A stretch of 64,000 nt of DNA from CAZPQK01 sp964588695 (lineage in GTDB: Bacteria > Krumholzibacteriota > Krumholzibacteriia > WVZY01 > JAKEHA01), in assembly GCA_964588695.1 (NCBI GenBank), contig CAZPQK010000004.1, forward strand, positions 248,001 to 312,000, in the 5' to 3' direction. Made by a program: the position numbers and the translations under genes. Numbering within the stretch: the stretch's first letter is position 1; every line of letters starts with the position of its first letter. Under the pieces are notes generated by a model. The model made no database searches, was not told the origin of the DNA, and was given only the letters and a program-made list of their open reading frames with translations. Shown piece after piece: positions 43,496-52,816 of the stretch.

Positions 43496-44472
43496 GACGC
43501 ATAGTGGCACTGGCGCTGACGGTTATGGTACTAGCGGGTTGCGGTGGTTCCAAAGGGTTGGACCCGAAAGTCGCGGCCATTGGACTCTACAACGATGGTG
43601 ATCTGGACGGCGCCACCATGCAACTCACCGAACTCGCCAGGCAACGTCCCGAAGATCCGCAGGTGGCGTACTATCTGGGTCGCGTTGCTTTCGACCAGCA
43701 GCGCTTTGACGACGCGCTGCAACACTTCACCAAAGCCACCGAACTAAGCGCTAACCACGCCGACGCACACTACTGGTCGGGTCGTACCTATGCGGCGCAA
43801 CTCAACCAGACACAAGATTTTCAAAAGATGGGTGCGCTCGCGAGCAGCATGGTGAGTTCCGCACAACGCGCGGTGGAGATCGATCCGGCGCATCTGGACG
43901 CGCGAACGCTACTGGGTATGTTCTACCTTAACGCGCCGCCCATCGCGGGCGGGAGTGTCGACAAGGCCAAGCAGCAGGCTGCGCTTATAATGGCCGAAGA
44001 CGAAAAACGCGGCCGCGGGTTTATGGCGCAGATTCTAATTAAAGAAGGCGACATCGATGGAGCGCGGGCAGAGTATCAGACGCTGATCGACAAAGAACCG
44101 GACAATGCGGACCTGTGGTATTCCCTGGCGATGCTGCACCAGGGCGCCGAACAGTGGGACGAAGCGTTCGCGTCGTTCGACAAGGCACTCGCCGCTGATG
44201 CGGATCATGTTCGCTCAATGTACCAGATCGCCCGCACCTGCCTGTTTGCCGATCGCGAGTACGAGCGCGGTGTGACCAGCTTGCAGACCTACCTGGCAAA
44301 ACCGGTCGATGGAACGGCGCCTTCGCACGCGAATGCGTACTGGCGACTCGGCTTGCTATACCAAAAACAGAACCGAATCGCCGACGCGCGCGCCGCGCTA
44401 GCCAAAGCCGTAGCGATGGACCCCGAACACCAGCAGGCCCGCGAAGCGCTGGAGTCGCTGCCCGAACAGTAG
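43492..44472 (+). CDS. TPR-repeat lipoprotein
   Basis: The 326-residue protein has a lipoprotein signal (VMVLAGCGG near residue 17) and tetratricopeptide repeats over most of the chain, such as AYYLGRVAFDQQRFDDALQHFTKATEL, AHYWSGRTYAAQLN and YWRLGLLYQKQNRIADARAALAKAVAMDPEHQQA. It is probably an envelope scaffold; partners are unknown. The ATG overlaps the EamA stop by 4 bases (ATGA), so the two are coupled. The open frame upstream lies inside eamA and is rejected as the start. Confidence 0.85.
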   Translation: MRRIVALALTVMVLAGCGGSKGLDPKVAAIGLYNDGDLDGATMQLTELARQRPEDPQVAYYLGRVAFDQQRFDDALQHFTKATELSANHADAHYWSGRTYAAQLNQTQDFQKMGALASSMVSSAQRAVEIDPAHLDARTLLGMFYLNAPPIAGGSVDKAKQQAALIMAEDEKRGRGFMAQILIKEGDIDGARAEYQTLIDKEPDNADLWYSLAMLHQGAEQWDEAFASFDKALAADADHVRSMYQIARTCLFADREYERGVTSLQTYLAKPVDGTAPSHANAYWRLGLLYQKQNRIADARAALAKAVAMDPEHQQAREALESLPEQ

Positions 44473-44555
44473 TATGCGCCTGCGTGCTTTTGCTAAAGCC
44501 GAAGCACCTAAATGCCGATACCCCCGTTGAGTTACTGGGCCCAACGAGGTAAGGC

Positions 44556-46331
44556 GTGCGCAATCCAATTGACAGGTTTCTTCCAAAATTCGGCGATCCC
44601 GGCACCGATCGTCGCGCGAAACTGCTCGCACGGTTCACGCTTGCCGGTGCTGCAGTATCGGTGTTCTACGCCCCGTTGAACCTTTGGTTAGGAAACTACT
44701 GGGGCGCTGTCGCGCTATCGATGTGCTTCGCCTCTTCCATCGCGATCGTTGCTGTTCTGTGTATCACCAGGAAAATTACTCCCTCTGCGTACATCGCAGT
44801 TGGAGCAATGTTGGCCGGGGCTGGCACCATGATGGCAATCGACGGGGGGGTGTCATCGCCAAGCTTGCCTTTTATACTGTCGGTTCCCGTCATCGCGCTT
44901 TTGTTGATCAACCAGGCGGCGGCGATCCGGTGGGCGGCCGTTTCCGGAGCAATGCTCGCTCTGTTGTTTGCGCTGGAGTATACCGGCGTACTGCCACCCT
45001 CAAAGCTAAGCCCCGAAAGATTACTGGTGCGAAGGCTGGCTTCCGGATTAGGCGGCATCACATTAGTCGTTTGGCTTACATATCTCTTCGACAACGCACT
45101 TAGCCGCACCCTTGCCAGCCTCCACCGAGCCAGGCGCGAGGCCGAAACGGCCAATCGAACAAAGACACGGTTTCTTGCCAACGTCTCGCACGAAATTCGT
45201 ACACCCATGAACGGAATTCTTGGGGTAAACAGTCTGCTTGCGGACACCGACCTGTCTCCGCAGCAACGCACCTATACGGAACTCATTCGGCGGAGTGCCG
45301 ATTCGCTACTAGCGATTGTCAACGACGTACTGGACTTGTCGAAAATCGAAGCCGGCAAGATGACAATTGAGCGAACGTCATTCGATCTTCACCACCTGCT
45401 TCGAGACTTGGAGTCGGTACAACGCATCAGCTCTTTGGCCAAAGGTCTGGAGTTTCGCGCCCATGTAGCCGCCGACGTTCCTCGGCACGTGGTTGGCGAT
45501 TCGATGCGCCTCTTGCAAGTTCTAAACAACTTGTGCGCCAACGCGATCAAGTTCACGAAAGACGGCTCGGTCACGCTTACGGTTGCGCTAATCTCCAGTC
45601 GTAACTCGATCGCCGATATCCAGTTTGCGGTGACCGACACTGGTATTGGAATACCAGCGGATCGCCTTGAGGCCATCTTCGGCGCTTTTGATCAGGCAGA
45701 CTCGAGCACGACGCGTCAGTTTGGCGGTACCGGGTTAGGTTTGTCGATTTCGCAAGAACTCGCCGAACTTATGGACGGCAAGATCAGTGTAACCAGTCAG
45801 GCAGGTAAGGGTTCTACGTTTGCAGTTGTGGTGCCGTTGCCGCGAGTGGCCGCGGAAGCGCTGGTGCAGCCAGAGGAGTCTACCCCCGCGTCCGCCCCTA
45901 ATCCTCGTCGTGTGCGACGGGAACCGGTTGGCCGCTTGCTGGTGGCCGAAGATAACCGCGTCAACAGTCTGGTCGCGCGGGGTACGTTGGAGAATTTGGG
46001 GTGGACGGTTGAAGTTGTCGAAAACGGAAGGTTGGCGGTGCATATGCTTCGCGAAGCCAAGTTTGACCTGGTGTTTATGGATGTGCAAATGCCGGTGATG
46101 GATGGCGTCACCGCTACGCGTCTGATCCGCAACTCCGAAACCGGTGTGCTGGACCCGACCGTTCCGATTGTGGCCATGACCGCAAACGCGCTGGCCGGCG
46201 ATTCCGATGAATATTTTGCCGCGGGCATGGACGACTACGTATCCAAGCCTTTTCAACGCGAAGACCTGATTGCGATTCTGGAAACGCACGTTGGGGTGGG
46301 GGTTTGGTCGGCTTCGGCCGATGTGTTATGA
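44556..46331 (+). CDS. Membrane hybrid histidine kinase (HisKA-HATPase-receiver)
   Basis: The 591-residue protein has five or six N-terminal transmembrane helices (about 25-180) without a recognisable extracellular sensor. HisKA follows (FLANVSHEIRTPMNGILGV, His near 214). HATPase_c has LCANAIKFTKDGSV, ADTGIGIP-type TDTGIGIPADRL and GGTGLGLSISQELAELM. The C-terminal receiver has DLVFMDVQMPVMDGV, the phosphoacceptor Asp near 508. The start is GTG 44556 with AAGG upstream. No separate response regulator is adjacent, consistent with phosphotransfer to a partner elsewhere. Confidence 0.93.
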   Translation: MRNPIDRFLPKFGDPGTDRRAKLLARFTLAGAAVSVFYAPLNLWLGNYWGAVALSMCFASSIAIVAVLCITRKITPSAYIAVGAMLAGAGTMMAIDGGVSSPSLPFILSVPVIALLLINQAAAIRWAAVSGAMLALLFALEYTGVLPPSKLSPERLLVRRLASGLGGITLVVWLTYLFDNALSRTLASLHRARREAETANRTKTRFLANVSHEIRTPMNGILGVNSLLADTDLSPQQRTYTELIRRSADSLLAIVNDVLDLSKIEAGKMTIERTSFDLHHLLRDLESVQRISSLAKGLEFRAHVAADVPRHVVGDSMRLLQVLNNLCANAIKFTKDGSVTLTVALISSRNSIADIQFAVTDTGIGIPADRLEAIFGAFDQADSSTTRQFGGTGLGLSISQELAELMDGKISVTSQAGKGSTFAVVVPLPRVAAEALVQPEESTPASAPNPRRVRREPVGRLLVAEDNRVNSLVARGTLENLGWTVEVVENGRLAVHMLREAKFDLVFMDVQMPVMDGVTATRLIRNSETGVLDPTVPIVAMTANALAGDSDEYFAAGMDDYVSKPFQREDLIAILETHVGVGVWSASADVL

Positions 46332-46381
46332 TGCTCGCCGATTTGATGCGTTAGTACCTTAGGCGTTATTCGGCAAAGCAC

Positions 46382-47392
46382 ATGGCAAAAAAGATTCTCA
46401 CCGGTATTAAACCTACTGGTATCCCACATCTCGGCAACTACATCGGCGCAATTCGCCCAGCGCTGGAGCACGCCTCCAAGCCAGGCTACGAAGCCAGGTA
46501 CTTTATCGCCGACTACCACGCGCTAACCACCATTCGCGACCGCGAGCAGTTTGCTGACTACACTCACGAAGTTGCCGCCGCCTGGCTGGCATGCGGTCTT
46601 GACCCCGACAAGGTATTGTTCTACCGGCAATCAGACCTGCCGGAAGTGTTTGAGCTTTCCTGGGTGCTGGCGTGCATGACGTCTAAAGGGCACATGAACC
46701 GTGCGCACGCGTACAAAGCGGCGGTGCAGGCCAATGAAGAAGCTGGTTCCAAAGATCCCGACAAGGGCATCAACATGGGACTGTTCGGTTATCCGGTGTT
46801 AATGGCAGCCGACATTTTATTGTTCCAGTCGGACCTGGTGCCGGTGGGTCAGGACCAGGTGCAGCATGTGGAGATCGCGCGCGATTGCGCACAAAAGTTT
46901 AACCACTACTTCGGCAAGGTGTTTAAGTTCTCGCTGCCCGAGCATTTGATTCAAGAGGATACCGGTACGGTGCCGGGTCTGGACGGTCGCAAGATGAGCA
47001 AAAGCTACGGCAACATTATTCCGCTGTTCGATCCGCCCAAGAAGTTGCGTAAGACCATCATGAAGATCGTCACCGATTCGACGCCACCAGAAGAGCCTAA
47101 GGATCCAGACGATTCGATCATTTTCGACCTCTATGCGCATTTCGCGACGCCCGAACAAAAGCAGACGCTTGCCGATCGGTTCCGCGCTGGCATTGGCTGG
47201 GGTGACGCCAAGCAGGCATTGTTTGAACTGCTCGACGAAACGCTGGCCGAACCGCGCGAGCGCTACAACGAACTTATCGCCGACCGCGCAAAGATCGACC
47301 GGCTTCTTGCCGAGGGCGCAGAGAAGGCTCGCGTAATTGCATCGGAAGTCATGGACGGCGTGCGCCGCGCGGTGGGACAGAAGCCGCTGTAG
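46382..47392 (+). CDS. trpS: Tryptophan--tRNA ligase
   Basis: The 336-residue class I aminoacyl-tRNA synthetase charges tRNA-Trp. The HIGH-like motif is in KPTGIPHLGNYIGAI, the adenylate site includes GYPVLMAADILLFQSDLVPVGQDQVQHVE, and the catalytic loop is GRKMSKSYGN. Length is normal for the bacterial enzyme. It is convergent with the holin-like gene, 14 bases apart. Confidence 0.96.
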   Translation: MAKKILTGIKPTGIPHLGNYIGAIRPALEHASKPGYEARYFIADYHALTTIRDREQFADYTHEVAAAWLACGLDPDKVLFYRQSDLPEVFELSWVLACMTSKGHMNRAHAYKAAVQANEEAGSKDPDKGINMGLFGYPVLMAADILLFQSDLVPVGQDQVQHVEIARDCAQKFNHYFGKVFKFSLPEHLIQEDTGTVPGLDGRKMSKSYGNIIPLFDPPKKLRKTIMKIVTDSTPPEEPKDPDDSIIFDLYAHFATPEQKQTLADRFRAGIGWGDAKQALFELLDETLAEPRERYNELIADRAKIDRLLAEGAEKARVIASEVMDGVRRAVGQKPL

Positions 47393-47406
47393 ATTTACTT
47401 GGGCAG

Positions 47407-47781
47407 CTAGTCGATTTTCTTGTAGATCACTTTGGGTTTGTCCGATCCAGCGAACGCGGACGTTAGCCAGCCGACAACCGTGACGATGATCGATGCCAGG
47501 ATTGCCCAACCCAAACCATCCACCCAGAACCCATCCAACATCGCCGCGACCAGGCCCACCATCGCGCCGTTAATCACCAGCAGGAAAATGCCCAGCGTGA
47601 CCAGCGTGATCGGAAGGGTAAGGATAATGAGTAGCGGACGCAGGATCGCGTTGACCGCGCCCAGGAGTAAAGCGGCAACAACCAAGGTCGCCGTGTCGTC
47701 AATGTAAACGCCAGCCAGCACTTCGGCCGCGAACCACAAGCCCAGCGCGCCCCCGACAAATCTGATTAGAATCTTTCTCAT
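47407..47781 (-). CDS. Phage-holin-4-superfamily (YvlD-like) small membrane protein
   Basis: The 124-residue protein has four transmembrane helices and the family pattern LGAVNAILRPLLIILTLPITLVTLGIFLLVINGAMVGLVA. Despite the family name, such chromosomal members are not phage lysis proteins; their role is unknown. MRKILIRF at 47781 is chosen over an upstream extension of 55 codons that is unlike the family. Confidence 0.85.
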   Translation of the reverse strand: MRKILIRFVGGALGLWFAAEVLAGVYIDDTATLVVAALLLGAVNAILRPLLIILTLPITLVTLGIFLLVINGAMVGLVAAMLDGFWVDGLGWAILASIIVTVVGWLTSAFAGSDKPKVIYKKID

Positions 47782-47948
47782 ATATATAGTTACGAATGCC
47801 TCCGCGGATTGTTCCACGGGCGTTGCCTCCTGCGACTCCCGAAGATCAGTGCAACTTGTTGACATAACTGTATTTGCTGGCCCTCTCGCTTCTATGCTAC
47901 CATATTCGGGTACATGCGCTCGGTCCTCACTTTTTCGCAAGGTCACAT

Positions 47949-50498
47949 ATGCTCAGCCGTGCCCAATCGTTTCAAAGACCCTTTCAATTCTTCGTGGCCG
48001 TTCTCGCCGTTGCCCTTTTTACCACGTGTACCAGCGAAGAAACGCCCCACATTCCGCCCATCGAGCCTCCGATAGAGCTAACTATCGGGTTGTCTGCTTC
48101 TTCGGGCGCGGCCGCTTCGCGGGTATTGGTCACGGGAATTCCTGACAACATCGACGATGTTTACGCGGTGGTCACGCCGGTGAGTCCGCGGAACGCGCGG
48201 ACCGAACACGGCTTTGGCGTTATCGAAAAAGTCGACGACGATTACGAGCTGGTTGTTCCCATCCATCCCGAAACGCCCATGCAGGGTGGCATCGTTAACG
48301 TCTCGGTTACCAACGGATCCAACGTAACGTCGAACGTTGTGCAGTTGGACATTGGCGCGCTACCACCCGCGCCCGGTGCGTTTGCCAACCTGGTTGGAGA
48401 AGTGCAAGCCATGCTGGACGCCTGGCTGACGGCGAATGGTAAGACGCGGCAGGAGCTTCGCGACACCGACCCCGAAGACCTGGATGCCCGCGACGTGCAG
48501 GTGCTGTTTGTTCATAACCTGCTCGATCATCCCGACAACGAAAACTCACTGGCTGCGTTGGCCAGCGGCGATATTCCCGAGTACGACGACGGCGAAGAGC
48601 CGCTCGACCGGGATGTGTTTGACTCGTTGATTGCGCTGTCGGAATTATCCGACTATGCGAACGAGAGAGCGGCAACGTTCGATACGCTGACCACGCCCGA
48701 TGTGGCCGATACCACCGGCGCTTTGTTCGCGCGCGCGGCGACGCGAATGTGCATCGAAGCTCCCCGTTTTAGCATCGACGCCGACGACTGTTATAAGTTG
48801 GCCGAAGTGATGCGCTATCAAACGCAGCTAGAGTTGGAGGCCGCAAGCGCAGCGGAGAAGTACCTCGACAGCATCCAGAATACGATTCTGTCCGCGATCG
48901 GTAAGACGCCGGCCGGTAAGATTGCCGGCGGTATTGCCACCGTGTACTGGGCCATCTCCACAATTGAAGACTCGCACAAACAGCTCTACCCGTCCGAATT
49001 CATATCGGATGAAACCCAAGTGACAGTCGATCCGGCCGTGTTTCCGGAAGACTTTGACCAACCTGGTCAGTGGAGTGACTTTAAAGTTAGCGCGGGTAGC
49101 ACCGGATGGAACTTCGAGAAGGCGTTGTTTACGGCATTGCAAAAAGCTTACAAGGCGGGAAAGGGAATCGACGCCAACGACGCCATCGACTACACGCCCA
49201 AGCCCAAGCCTGCGTTCACCGGCGTGCAGGACAAGTACAATAAGATGGTTAAAAACCGTCTGACCAAGGACGTTAAGAAAGGAATCCAGGGCGACATTCA
49301 GGACGAAATCGACCTGGAGTACTGTCCGCAAACGTGGCACGCGATCAAGTGCGACGAGTTTGCGCAGGGTGTCAACCCCGATGGTGGTTTGGACGTCGAG
49401 CCAAACCCGTCGACGAACTACGAACCCACAGAAGTTGGCACCGCATTGCTGCGGGTTGAAACCATGGAGGTGTTTGGGCCGGGTAACAGCACCGCAGAGA
49501 CGGTCCAAATCGAAACCGAGCAGCTGGAAGTGCGATTGGATCCGTTTCAGGCGACCGCCGACGTAGAAGAAAGTATCACGTTCTTTGTGAACTCTCTCGG
49601 CGCGCAGGACGCGAGTGTTGACTGGTCGGTGGAATGGCCGCCCGGGAACGCGGGTTATCTGATTGACGGCGGAGACCAGGCTGCCGTCGGAACGCCATCC
49701 GACCCGTGGCAGACGCCGTTTGCCGTCAAGATCAAGAGCACGTCCAATACCGGACTCCGCGAAGGCATGGTCGACTCTGATCCGCGCGAGGACACCGCGT
49801 TGGTGTCGTGGGCCGGCGGGCCGACCATCATGATTACGCCAGCCGCGCAGTGTATTGAGAACAACCAGGACGTTACGCTAACGGCTGTGGTGGAAGGGCT
49901 TCCCGAGCCCACGATAATTTGGACCAAAGAAGAGGGCTTCGCTACCTTCGTGCCCAGCGGGGAAACCTGCGTCGTGACAGGCATCCCGATGGGAACCGAC
50001 AATACGCGCATGAAGGCGACGGTCGAGGAACTACCCGAGTTGTTCGCCTACGCCGATATCCGCACATCAGCCTGCAACTGTAACTTCACGGTTGCCGTTG
50101 GCGGATGGAACACGACCGGCTTTGACATCGCCCACCAGTACGGGTTCGGGGCGATCCAGTGGTACATCGAAAACCCCGACCCGGACAGTGATGTGCTGCT
50201 GGGTATGTCATTGTTCGCTGACCCGCCTTTGGAGCCGGGCCCGGGCGGCGAAGGCGATTTCCGGATTAGTGCCGTGTACTTTGACGGCTTTGACACATGG
50301 AGAATTGACCAGGCCGACACCGCGGCTGCGGCGACGATGACGATTTTGGAACATACCACTTCCGCGATAACCGGCAGCGTTTCCGGTGTGCTGGTGCAGC
50401 GAAACGACCCGAACGACCCCGAATTGATCACTTCGTCGATCAACATCAACATGAGTTTCCGTTCGGGCCACTTTTCTGGAGGCTGGCCGTGCCAATAG
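47949..50498 (+). CDS. Large lipoprotein of unknown function with Ig-like domain
   Basis: The 849-residue protein has a lipoprotein signal (LFTTC near residue 26). It continues with an N-terminal beta-sandwich (ELTIGLSASSGAAASRVLVTG), a long helical central region (about 130-460), a beta-rich part (about 470-620) and an Ig-like domain (about 635-705; CIENNQDVTLTAVVEGLPEPTIIWTKEEG). The C-terminal domain (about 710-849) has paired Cys (CNC near its start, a terminal WPCQ). I do not recognise a family for the whole chain. It is followed by a strong terminator and stands alone. Confidence 0.75.
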   Translation: MLSRAQSFQRPFQFFVAVLAVALFTTCTSEETPHIPPIEPPIELTIGLSASSGAAASRVLVTGIPDNIDDVYAVVTPVSPRNARTEHGFGVIEKVDDDYELVVPIHPETPMQGGIVNVSVTNGSNVTSNVVQLDIGALPPAPGAFANLVGEVQAMLDAWLTANGKTRQELRDTDPEDLDARDVQVLFVHNLLDHPDNENSLAALASGDIPEYDDGEEPLDRDVFDSLIALSELSDYANERAATFDTLTTPDVADTTGALFARAATRMCIEAPRFSIDADDCYKLAEVMRYQTQLELEAASAAEKYLDSIQNTILSAIGKTPAGKIAGGIATVYWAISTIEDSHKQLYPSEFISDETQVTVDPAVFPEDFDQPGQWSDFKVSAGSTGWNFEKALFTALQKAYKAGKGIDANDAIDYTPKPKPAFTGVQDKYNKMVKNRLTKDVKKGIQGDIQDEIDLEYCPQTWHAIKCDEFAQGVNPDGGLDVEPNPSTNYEPTEVGTALLRVETMEVFGPGNSTAETVQIETEQLEVRLDPFQATADVEESITFFVNSLGAQDASVDWSVEWPPGNAGYLIDGGDQAAVGTPSDPWQTPFAVKIKSTSNTGLREGMVDSDPREDTALVSWAGGPTIMITPAAQCIENNQDVTLTAVVEGLPEPTIIWTKEEGFATFVPSGETCVVTGIPMGTDNTRMKATVEELPELFAYADIRTSACNCNFTVAVGGWNTTGFDIAHQYGFGAIQWYIENPDPDSDVLLGMSLFADPPLEPGPGGEGDFRISAVYFDGFDTWRIDQADTAAAATMTILEHTTSAITGSVSGVLVQRNDPNDPELITSSININMSFRSGHFSGGWPCQ

Positions 50499-50535
50499 CA
50501 AGCGTGGTTTGGTAACATTTTCACGCCGCAAGCAA

Positions 50536-50575
50536 AAAGCTCCGGAAGCAGACCGCTGCCGGAGCTTTCTTTTTT
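50536..50575 (+). terminator. Intrinsic terminator after the large lipoprotein gene
   Basis: AAAGCTCCGG pairs with CCGGAGCTTT (10 bp), with an inner AGC/GCT extension, and is followed by CTTTTTT. A run of A on the left side could let it also serve the convergent sodN gene. Confidence 0.88.
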
Positions 50576-50594
50576 GTGGTCAGTTAGTGGGCCG

Positions 50595-51050
50595 CTATCC
50601 GTACAGCGCTTCGAAGCGTTCAATTTCTGCGCGAAGTTTTTCGATCCACTGTTGCTCGGTGGTTTGCTTGGCTTTCATCGCGTAGACCAGCATGGCGTGC
50701 AAGCTGGCAAGTTGCTGGTTGTACTTTTCCTGGGCGGCTTTGTCACCGTCGGTGGGCAACTTGATCCGCTGCGTCATAAAGTATTGCGTAACGATGTGTT
50801 GCAGCTCGGTGGCGTGCGATTCTTTGTTGGACACCCAACGAATCAACTGATTCGGATTGTCATGCCCTGCCTGGGAAAGGTCGCGAATCTGCGCCATCGC
50901 TTTTTCGATCGTCGTGGTGTGCTCCTTCAGTAGCTGAATCCGCAGCGCGTCGTCATAAATCCCGCACGGCACTTCACAGTGCGCGTTTGCGGTTTGGGTA
51001 AACGCTACAATCGAGAGCGCGCACATCAACATCAGAACCATCGACTTCAT
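50595..51050 (-). CDS. sodN: Nickel superoxide dismutase with Sec signal peptide
   Basis: The 151-residue precursor has a signal peptide of 23 residues (MKSMVL...TQTANA). The mature protein begins HCEVPCGIYDD, matching the Ni-hook of NiSOD (HCDLPCGVYD): His1, Cys2, Cys6 and Tyr9 are conserved and Asp3 is Glu. The four-helix-bundle part has NQLIRWVSNKESHATELQHIVTQYFMTQRIK, typical of the family. It dismutates superoxide, here probably in the periplasm. In well-studied cases a SodX peptidase exposes His1; none is adjacent, and signal peptidase I could do so directly. GGAGG precedes ATG 51050. Confidence 0.92.
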   Translation of the reverse strand: MKSMVLMLMCALSIVAFTQTANAHCEVPCGIYDDALRIQLLKEHTTTIEKAMAQIRDLSQAGHDNPNQLIRWVSNKESHATELQHIVTQYFMTQRIKLPTDGDKAAQEKYNQQLASLHAMLVYAMKAKQTTEQQWIEKLRAEIERFEALYG

Positions 51051-51332
51051 TGCAACCTCCATAATTCCATCATCGTATTACGGGCGAACTCTTGCCCGCC
51101 AAGTGTAACATTATGAGCGCCTACCGACGCGAGGCTTGTTTGGAGGGTCGGACGGTTGGTGTCGCCGACTTCCGAGGGCCGCACCCGCCTTACGATTGGG
51201 TCCGCCAGTTGTAGGCGAGAGGAGGCCGAAGCAATCGTTGGCCCGATCGGGTGCAATCTGCGGACAAATGTAGTATTTTAGGGGCACTCTTGAACCATTA
51301 TCGTTAGCTCCCCTCCGGGAAAGGATCGCAGT

Positions 51333-52319
51333 ATGTCCGATAACGCCGCCACCATGGACGACGTTCGTCAGTTTAATGAAGCCTACAGAAAGCTCCGGTC
51401 GGAGGTCGGCAAGGTGATCGTGGGGCAGGACCACGTGGTCGACGAATTGCTGACCGCGATGTTCGCCGGCGGCCACTGTCTGCTGGTTGGTGTTCCCGGG
51501 CTGGCCAAGACGCTGCTCATTTCTACAGTCGCCCAGGCGCTGGACCTGAATTTCTCGCGGATTCAGTTTACCCCCGACCTTATGCCCTCAGACATCACCG
51601 GCACCGAGATCCTCGACGAGGACGCCGGCACCGGAAAGCGAACCTTTCGATTCATTAAAGGCCCTATCTTTGCCAACGTGATTCTGGCCGACGAGATCAA
51701 CCGGACACCGCCCAAAACCCAGGCAGCACTACTGCAGGCGATGCAGGAAAAGCAAGTCACTGCCGCGGGCGAGACTTTTGATTTGGATCTGCCGTTTTTT
51801 GTACTGGCCACGCAGAACCCAATTGAGCAAGAGGGAACCTACCCGTTGCCCGAAGCCCAGCTCGATCGCTTCATGCTGAACATTCAAGTTGGTTATCCCA
51901 GCGAAGAAGAAGAAACCAAGATCGTCGAGTCCACTACGTCGCCGGCTACCGACAAAGTCGAAGTGGTGTTGCACGGCGACGACATCCGGCGCATTCAGCA
52001 ACTTGTGCGAACCGTGCCGGTGGATTCCAAGGTGCTTAAATACGCTATCGCGCTAACCCGCGCGACGCGTGACGATTCGGTCAAGCAAGTGCAAGACTAC
52101 GTGTCGTGGGGCGCGGGACCGCGGGCAGGCCAGAACCTGGTGATCGGCGCTAAGGTGCGCGCGGTCATGGACGGCCGTCCGATCCCCAGCATCGACGACG
52201 TCAAGGCAATCGCCCCTCCAGTGCTGCGGCATCGTATTGTCACCAACTTTAATGCCGACGCCGACGGTGTCACCACCGACGACATTATTAAGATGTTGCT
52301 CGACGGCGTCCCGGCATAA
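51333..52319 (+). CDS. MoxR-family AAA+ ATPase
   Basis: The 328-residue chaperone-like ATPase has Walker A GVPGLAKTLL (near 52), Walker B VILADEINRTPPKTQAALLQAMQE, sensor motifs FFVLATQNPIEQEGTYPLPEAQLDRFML and a C-terminal lid domain. MoxR ATPases work with DUF58 and von Willebrand proteins from the same operon, here encoded downstream. GGAAAGGA precedes the ATG at 51333. The 270-base gap upstream (51063-51332) shows a short CGGGC/GCCCG hairpin near the sodN start and nothing else recognised. Confidence 0.94.
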   Translation: MSDNAATMDDVRQFNEAYRKLRSEVGKVIVGQDHVVDELLTAMFAGGHCLLVGVPGLAKTLLISTVAQALDLNFSRIQFTPDLMPSDITGTEILDEDAGTGKRTFRFIKGPIFANVILADEINRTPPKTQAALLQAMQEKQVTAAGETFDLDLPFFVLATQNPIEQEGTYPLPEAQLDRFMLNIQVGYPSEEEETKIVESTTSPATDKVEVVLHGDDIRRIQQLVRTVPVDSKVLKYAIALTRATRDDSVKQVQDYVSWGAGPRAGQNLVIGAKVRAVMDGRPIPSIDDVKAIAPPVLRHRIVTNFNADADGVTTDDIIKMLLDGVPA

Positions 52320-52339
52320 CAGGAAGGCCTCGGTAGAAC

Positions 52340-52804
52340 ATGGCAGATCCCCGCAAAATTCAATCGGGTATTGTCGACGTAGAGTTTGGCGAAGGTGTCA
52401 TCGTCATCGAGCCCGCCAACCTCTACGGTTGCAAGATCGGCGACGAAGCGTTTATCGGACCGTTTGTGGAAGTGCAAAAGGACGTCACCATTGGCAAGCG
52501 CACGCGCATTCAGTCTCACGCGTTTGTGTGTGAGATGGTCGATATCGGCGACGACTGTTTTATCTCGCACGGCGCGATGTTTATTAATGACCTCTTTGAG
52601 CTCGGCGGCCCATCCAAAGGGCGTAAAGACTTGTGGCGTTCGACCAGGATCGGCAACAACGTCTCAATCGGCACCAACTCGACAATTCTCCCGGTGAACA
52701 TTTGCGACAACGTCGTGGTGGGCGCGGGTTCGGTGGTTACCAAGGACATCACCGAACCGGGCATCTACGCCGGCAACCCCGCCAAACTGCTGCGGAAGCT
52801 TTAG
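52340..52804 (+). CDS. Hexapeptide-repeat acyltransferase
   Basis: The 154-residue left-handed beta-helix protein has repeating hexapeptides: GCKIGDEAFIGPFVEVQKDVTIGKRTRIQSHAFV, and TRIGNNVSIGTNSTILPVNICDNVVVGAGSVVTKDI. A typical NPAKLLRK end follows. It resembles WbbJ/sugar O- or N-acetyltransferases; the acceptor is unknown. Its place inside the MoxR-DUF58 operon is atypical and may be incidental. Confidence 0.88.
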   Translation: MADPRKIQSGIVDVEFGEGVIVIEPANLYGCKIGDEAFIGPFVEVQKDVTIGKRTRIQSHAFVCEMVDIGDDCFISHGAMFINDLFELGGPSKGRKDLWRSTRIGNNVSIGTNSTILPVNICDNVVVGAGSVVTKDITEPGIYAGNPAKLLRKL

Positions 52805-52816
52805 GACAAGGCGCAA

